NCBI GenBank assembly: GCA_910589035.1
Contig: CAJUSI010000056.1
Location: 1 to 64,000 of the forward strand
Source: an uncultured Acetatifactor sp.
GTDB lineage: Bacteria > Bacillota > Clostridia > Lachnospirales > Lachnospiraceae
Length of the DNA: 64,000 bases
Direction: 5' to 3'
Below, in pieces: positions 61,300-64,000 of this stretch. Under the pieces are notes generated by a model, which saw nothing but the letters and a program-made list of their open reading frames with translations, was not told the DNA's origin and did not search any database. The position numbers and the translations under genes are program-made. Every line of letters begins with the position of its first letter. The first letter of the stretch is position 1.

Positions 61300-63270
61300 A
61301 TGAAGATTAAAAAGATATGGTTACTATCGGCAATTATCTGTCTTGTTTTGGGGCTCGGGGCAATCTGGGGATTGTCCGTGATAAAAGAGAAGACGGAAGG
61401 GCTGGAGGATCTGGAGGTTTCCACCGGGAAGAAGAACCACAGCCTGGCATACGACAAGGAGAAGGATATCCTGTACATAGGCACCCATGACAAGGTGCTG
61501 GCGGCATTTGAAAAGGGTGAAGAAATCTGGCGCACGGAGGGAACCGGATCCTTTGACGAGCTGGTGCTGAGGGCGGATGCGGACCGACTCTATGCGGCCA
61601 ATGAGGACGGACATGTGTATGTGTATCAGGCCTCCGACGGAACGCTGCTGCTGGATATCGACACCAGGAGAAAAGCGGTGGCGGTGGATGTCAGCGAGGA
61701 TCTGTCGAAAATAGCCGTGATCACAAACACCGGAAGCAATAAGTCCAGCGTGCTGGTCTATTCGGCGGAGGGCGAGGAGCTGGCGGGCAAAAACTATACC
61801 ATCCTGGTCAGCGGAGTGCAGTATTGCAGCGACGGAGAGACGCTCCTGATATCCAATAAGAGGGGCGAGGTTTTACGCATTACGGAGGACGGGGAAGTCC
61901 TGGATACTTTGAAGACCGGTTATGAGATCGTGCAGATGATTCAGAACGGGGATACCTACTGGACGATCAACAGAAACGGGATTTATCATCAGTTTGACGA
62001 AGAGCTGAATGTCTATAGGACAAGTAAAATCGATAATTCGGTAAGCGCCTTTATGGTGAGCATCGGCGTGGATGAAAACGGAGAATATGTACTGATCGGA
62101 ACCAAGGAAGGCTATCTGTATGTGATGGACGGTCAGGATAAGCAGATATATATGGCGGATGTGGGCGTGAGACTCACGGATTTCGAGACGGCAAACGGGA
62201 GCATTTATTTCACCGGTTATGAGGATTTCGTGAAGAACATCCATGTGGACAATCTGGCCACCATGGATTACTACAAAACCATGGAAAGAGTCGTGGGATA
62301 TCTGGCGTATCTGCCCTTTGTGCTGCTCCTTTTCTGCCTGATTCAGACCTTCCCCAGGCTGAAAAAGGCGGCGGGAAAGCTGTTAAAGAAAATGTGGCGC
62401 CAGAGAATGGCTTATCTCATGCTGGCCCCCACCTTTATCCTGATCTTTCTGTTCAACTACCGGGGAATTTTTATCGCCTTCTACAGGGCCTTCACGGACT
62501 GGTCCAGGGTGAATAATACCCTGGCGAAGATGAACTTTATCGGACTTGACAATTTCCGCAGGATCCTGGAGGAGGGATACTTCTTCATCGGCATGAAGAA
62601 CCTGGGGCTGCTGCTGGGCACGGGGATTCTCAAGACGCTGACAGTACCCCTGGCCGTAGCCTGGCTGGTACATTCCATCCGGGGAGACAAACGAAAATAC
62701 CTGCACCGGTTCCTCTTCGTGCTGCCCATCGTGGTTCCGGGCGTGGTGGGAACCCTGACCTGGCAGAAGATCTACGATCCCACCATCGGCCTGCTCAACG
62801 AGGTGCTGGGTGCGCTGCATCTGGAAAATCTGCAGAGAGTCTGGCTGGGGGATGAGAGAACGGCTATCTGGGCCATCATCTTCATGGGCTTCCCCTTTGT
62901 GGGCGCCATGGCCTTCCTGGTGTATTACGGAGGACTGCTGAATATCGGAACGGATATCGTGGAGTCGGCCATGATTGACAGCGCCACCAGATGGGATATC
63001 TTCTGGAAGGTGCAGCTGCCCCTGATCAAGCCCCAGCTGAGCATTATGGTAACTCTCACAATCCTGGGCACCATGCAGGATTTCAACGGCATCTTCATTA
63101 TGACGGGAGGCGGACCGGGTACATCGACCTATGTTCCGGCGCTGGAATTGTATCTGAATGCCAGCCAGTTCGGCCGGTACGGCTATGCGTCGGCCCTTGG
63201 TATCGTGCTGATGATATTTATCCTGATCGTGACGGTAGTGAAGAATGCGCTGACAAAGGAAAGGGATTGA
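61300..63270 (+). CDS. ABC sugar permease (MalF type) with N-terminal beta-propeller
   Basis: 656 residues, about twice the usual ~300. An N-terminal helix (5-26, IWLLSAIICLVLGLGAIWGL) is followed by ~280 residues (40-320) of repeated beta strands with phrases such as YDKEKDILYIGTHDKVLAAF, ADRLYAANEDGHVYVYQA and YVLIGTKEGYLYVMDGQD, typical of PQQ/WD40-like propeller blades. A second helix at ~331-350 leads to a normal MalF-type permease (~370-656) whose EAA loop is ESAMIDSATRWDIFWKVQLP. The propeller should face outside, where it could sense substrate or dock the binding protein. The start follows GAGAAGAGGAATGCGGG. The next permease gene overlaps by one base. Confidence 0.93.
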   Translation: MKIKKIWLLSAIICLVLGLGAIWGLSVIKEKTEGLEDLEVSTGKKNHSLAYDKEKDILYIGTHDKVLAAFEKGEEIWRTEGTGSFDELVLRADADRLYAANEDGHVYVYQASDGTLLLDIDTRRKAVAVDVSEDLSKIAVITNTGSNKSSVLVYSAEGEELAGKNYTILVSGVQYCSDGETLLISNKRGEVLRITEDGEVLDTLKTGYEIVQMIQNGDTYWTINRNGIYHQFDEELNVYRTSKIDNSVSAFMVSIGVDENGEYVLIGTKEGYLYVMDGQDKQIYMADVGVRLTDFETANGSIYFTGYEDFVKNIHVDNLATMDYYKTMERVVGYLAYLPFVLLLFCLIQTFPRLKKAAGKLLKKMWRQRMAYLMLAPTFILIFLFNYRGIFIAFYRAFTDWSRVNNTLAKMNFIGLDNFRRILEEGYFFIGMKNLGLLLGTGILKTLTVPLAVAWLVHSIRGDKRKYLHRFLFVLPIVVPGVVGTLTWQKIYDPTIGLLNEVLGALHLENLQRVWLGDERTAIWAIIFMGFPFVGAMAFLVYYGGLLNIGTDIVESAMIDSATRWDIFWKVQLPLIKPQLSIMVTLTILGTMQDFNGIFIMTGGGPGTSTYVPALELYLNASQFGRYGYASALGIVLMIFILIVTVVKNALTKERD

Positions 63271-64000
63271 TGAGCATGAAGAAAATCAGTAAGAGGAAAT
63301 TAAGGGAATTTCGGTTCCAGACAATTATAGAGATCATTATGGTGCTCATTATGTTCTTTGCCTTTGTGCCCATATTTGTAATGATCATCATGTCCTTTAA
63401 GAGCAACTGGGAGATTTATAATAACTTTTTCGCACTGCCCAGGCATATCGAATGGGACAATTATATCAACGCTTTTTCCAAGCTGTACGGCAGTATGGTG
63501 AATACCCTGAGCGTAAATGCCTTTGCGGTGGTGCTGACATTGATTCTGTCAGCCATGGGGGGATTTGTGTTTGCCACCATGTATTTTCCGGGGAAGGGAT
63601 TTCTGTATTACACCCTTCTGATCCTGATGATGATTCCCGGCGTCCTGTCCCTGGCGGCCAACTACAATCTGATCATCAGCTACGGCCTGTTCAACACCCG
63701 CTGGGCGCTGATCTTTCCATGGATTTCGGGAGGGCAGATCCTGGGCATCATACTCTGCCGCAACTCCATAGAATCGCTGCCCCGGGATCTGTTTGAGGCG
63801 GCGAAGATTGAGGGCTGCGGCCAGTTCAGCCTGCTGGTGCGCATCGCGGTTCCTCTGGCGAAGCCCATTCTCTCCACCGTGGCCGTTATGAAGATGGTGG
63901 ATTATTACAATGACTTCATCTGGCCCATGCTGGTGATTGAATCCAACACCAAGCAGGTGATTACGGTTACCGTGCGCGTATTTACCTCCGCGGCGGGAAC
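63270..64000 (+). CDS. ABC sugar permease (MalG type), cut by window end
   Basis: 243 codons visible, continuing beyond 64000. It begins MSMKKISKRKLREF at an ATG whose first base is the last base of the previous stop codon; an ATG two codons later is an alternative. Membrane helices appear at ~18-40, ~80-105, ~110-130 and onward. The EAA loop is intact: LPRDLFEAAKIEGCGQFSLL. It should pair with the propeller-bearing MalF-type permease; the ATPase (MsmK-like) is not in the window and is often encoded elsewhere in Clostridia. Confidence 0.92.
   Translation, partial: MSMKKISKRKLREFRFQTIIEIIMVLIMFFAFVPIFVMIIMSFKSNWEIYNNFFALPRHIEWDNYINAFSKLYGSMVNTLSVNAFAVVLTLILSAMGGFVFATMYFPGKGFLYYTLLILMMIPGVLSLAANYNLIISYGLFNTRWALIFPWISGGQILGIILCRNSIESLPRDLFEAAKIEGCGQFSLLVRIAVPLAKPILSTVAVMKMVDYYNDFIWPMLVIESNTKQVITVTVRVFTSAAG

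Overview
The window looks like a chromosomal segment of an anaerobic, probably spore-forming Clostridia, most likely a Lachnospiraceae. This is inferred from strong AGGAGG ribosome binding sites, many TTGACA/TATAAT promoters, SAM-I and ZTP riboswitches, a PurO-like IMP cyclohydrolase next to a stand-alone AICAR transformylase, a SpoIID-like protein, and several small conserved proteins typical of that family. I saw no tRNA, rRNA, CRISPR array or prophage.

Layout. 1-5.1 kb: a small leucine-rich-repeat protein, a zinc-ribbon membrane protein, then sugar-nucleotide genes (UDP-sugar pyrophosphorylase, galE). 5.2-12.7 kb: hemolysin-III-like membrane protein, small alarmone synthetase RelQ, a coiled-coil tail-anchored protein, a flavoprotein, an M23/LysM cell-wall peptidase and murA. 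12.7-18.7 kb is an accessory patch: a dispersed 67-bp repeat, an IS630 transposase remnant, a large repeat-rich surface protein, an unknown AT-rich small gene, and a diguanylate cyclase gene broken twice. 18.8-29.8 kb is mostly core: metK under a SAM riboswitch, a ROK kinase with nanA-nanE (sialic acid breakdown), dnaE, pfkA and an RNA methyltransferase. 29.7-34.3 kb: an Rpn-type nuclease and two cell-wall proteins (SH3-SleB hydrolase; SpoIID-PG-binding-LysM). 34.5-39.5 kb: type I glutamine synthetase, an aldose-1-epimerase-like protein and a GH5 endoglucanase lipoprotein. 39.5-47.7 kb: MarR/PNPOx pair, ZTP-riboswitch-controlled last steps of IMP synthesis, glnS, a DUF2225 protein, a MocR regulator and a small acidic membrane protein. 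47.8-54.8 kb: TetR, a DUF6062 protein, an MBOAT/SGNH O-acylation pair, uraA and an M19 dipeptidase. 54.8-64.0 kb: an ABC carbohydrate uptake locus with an AraC-type membrane sensor, two lipoprotein binding proteins and two permeases; the second permease runs off the end.

Most notable: (1) the first permease (61300-63270) carries a predicted extracytoplasmic beta-propeller fused ahead of an otherwise ordinary MalF-type permease; (2) four intergenic elements, each exactly 102 bp between TATAC/TATAG and GTATA/CTATA-like ends, form what looks like a family of miniature inverted-repeat elements, with extra solitary ends nearby; (3) a GGDEF gene is dead by both an early in-frame stop and an out-of-frame deletion of most of its catalytic domain.

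The genes suggest a gut or similar carbohydrate-fed lifestyle (cellulose/beta-glucan, sialic acid and galactose use, ABC oligosaccharide uptake) with a heavily remodelled Gram-positive envelope.
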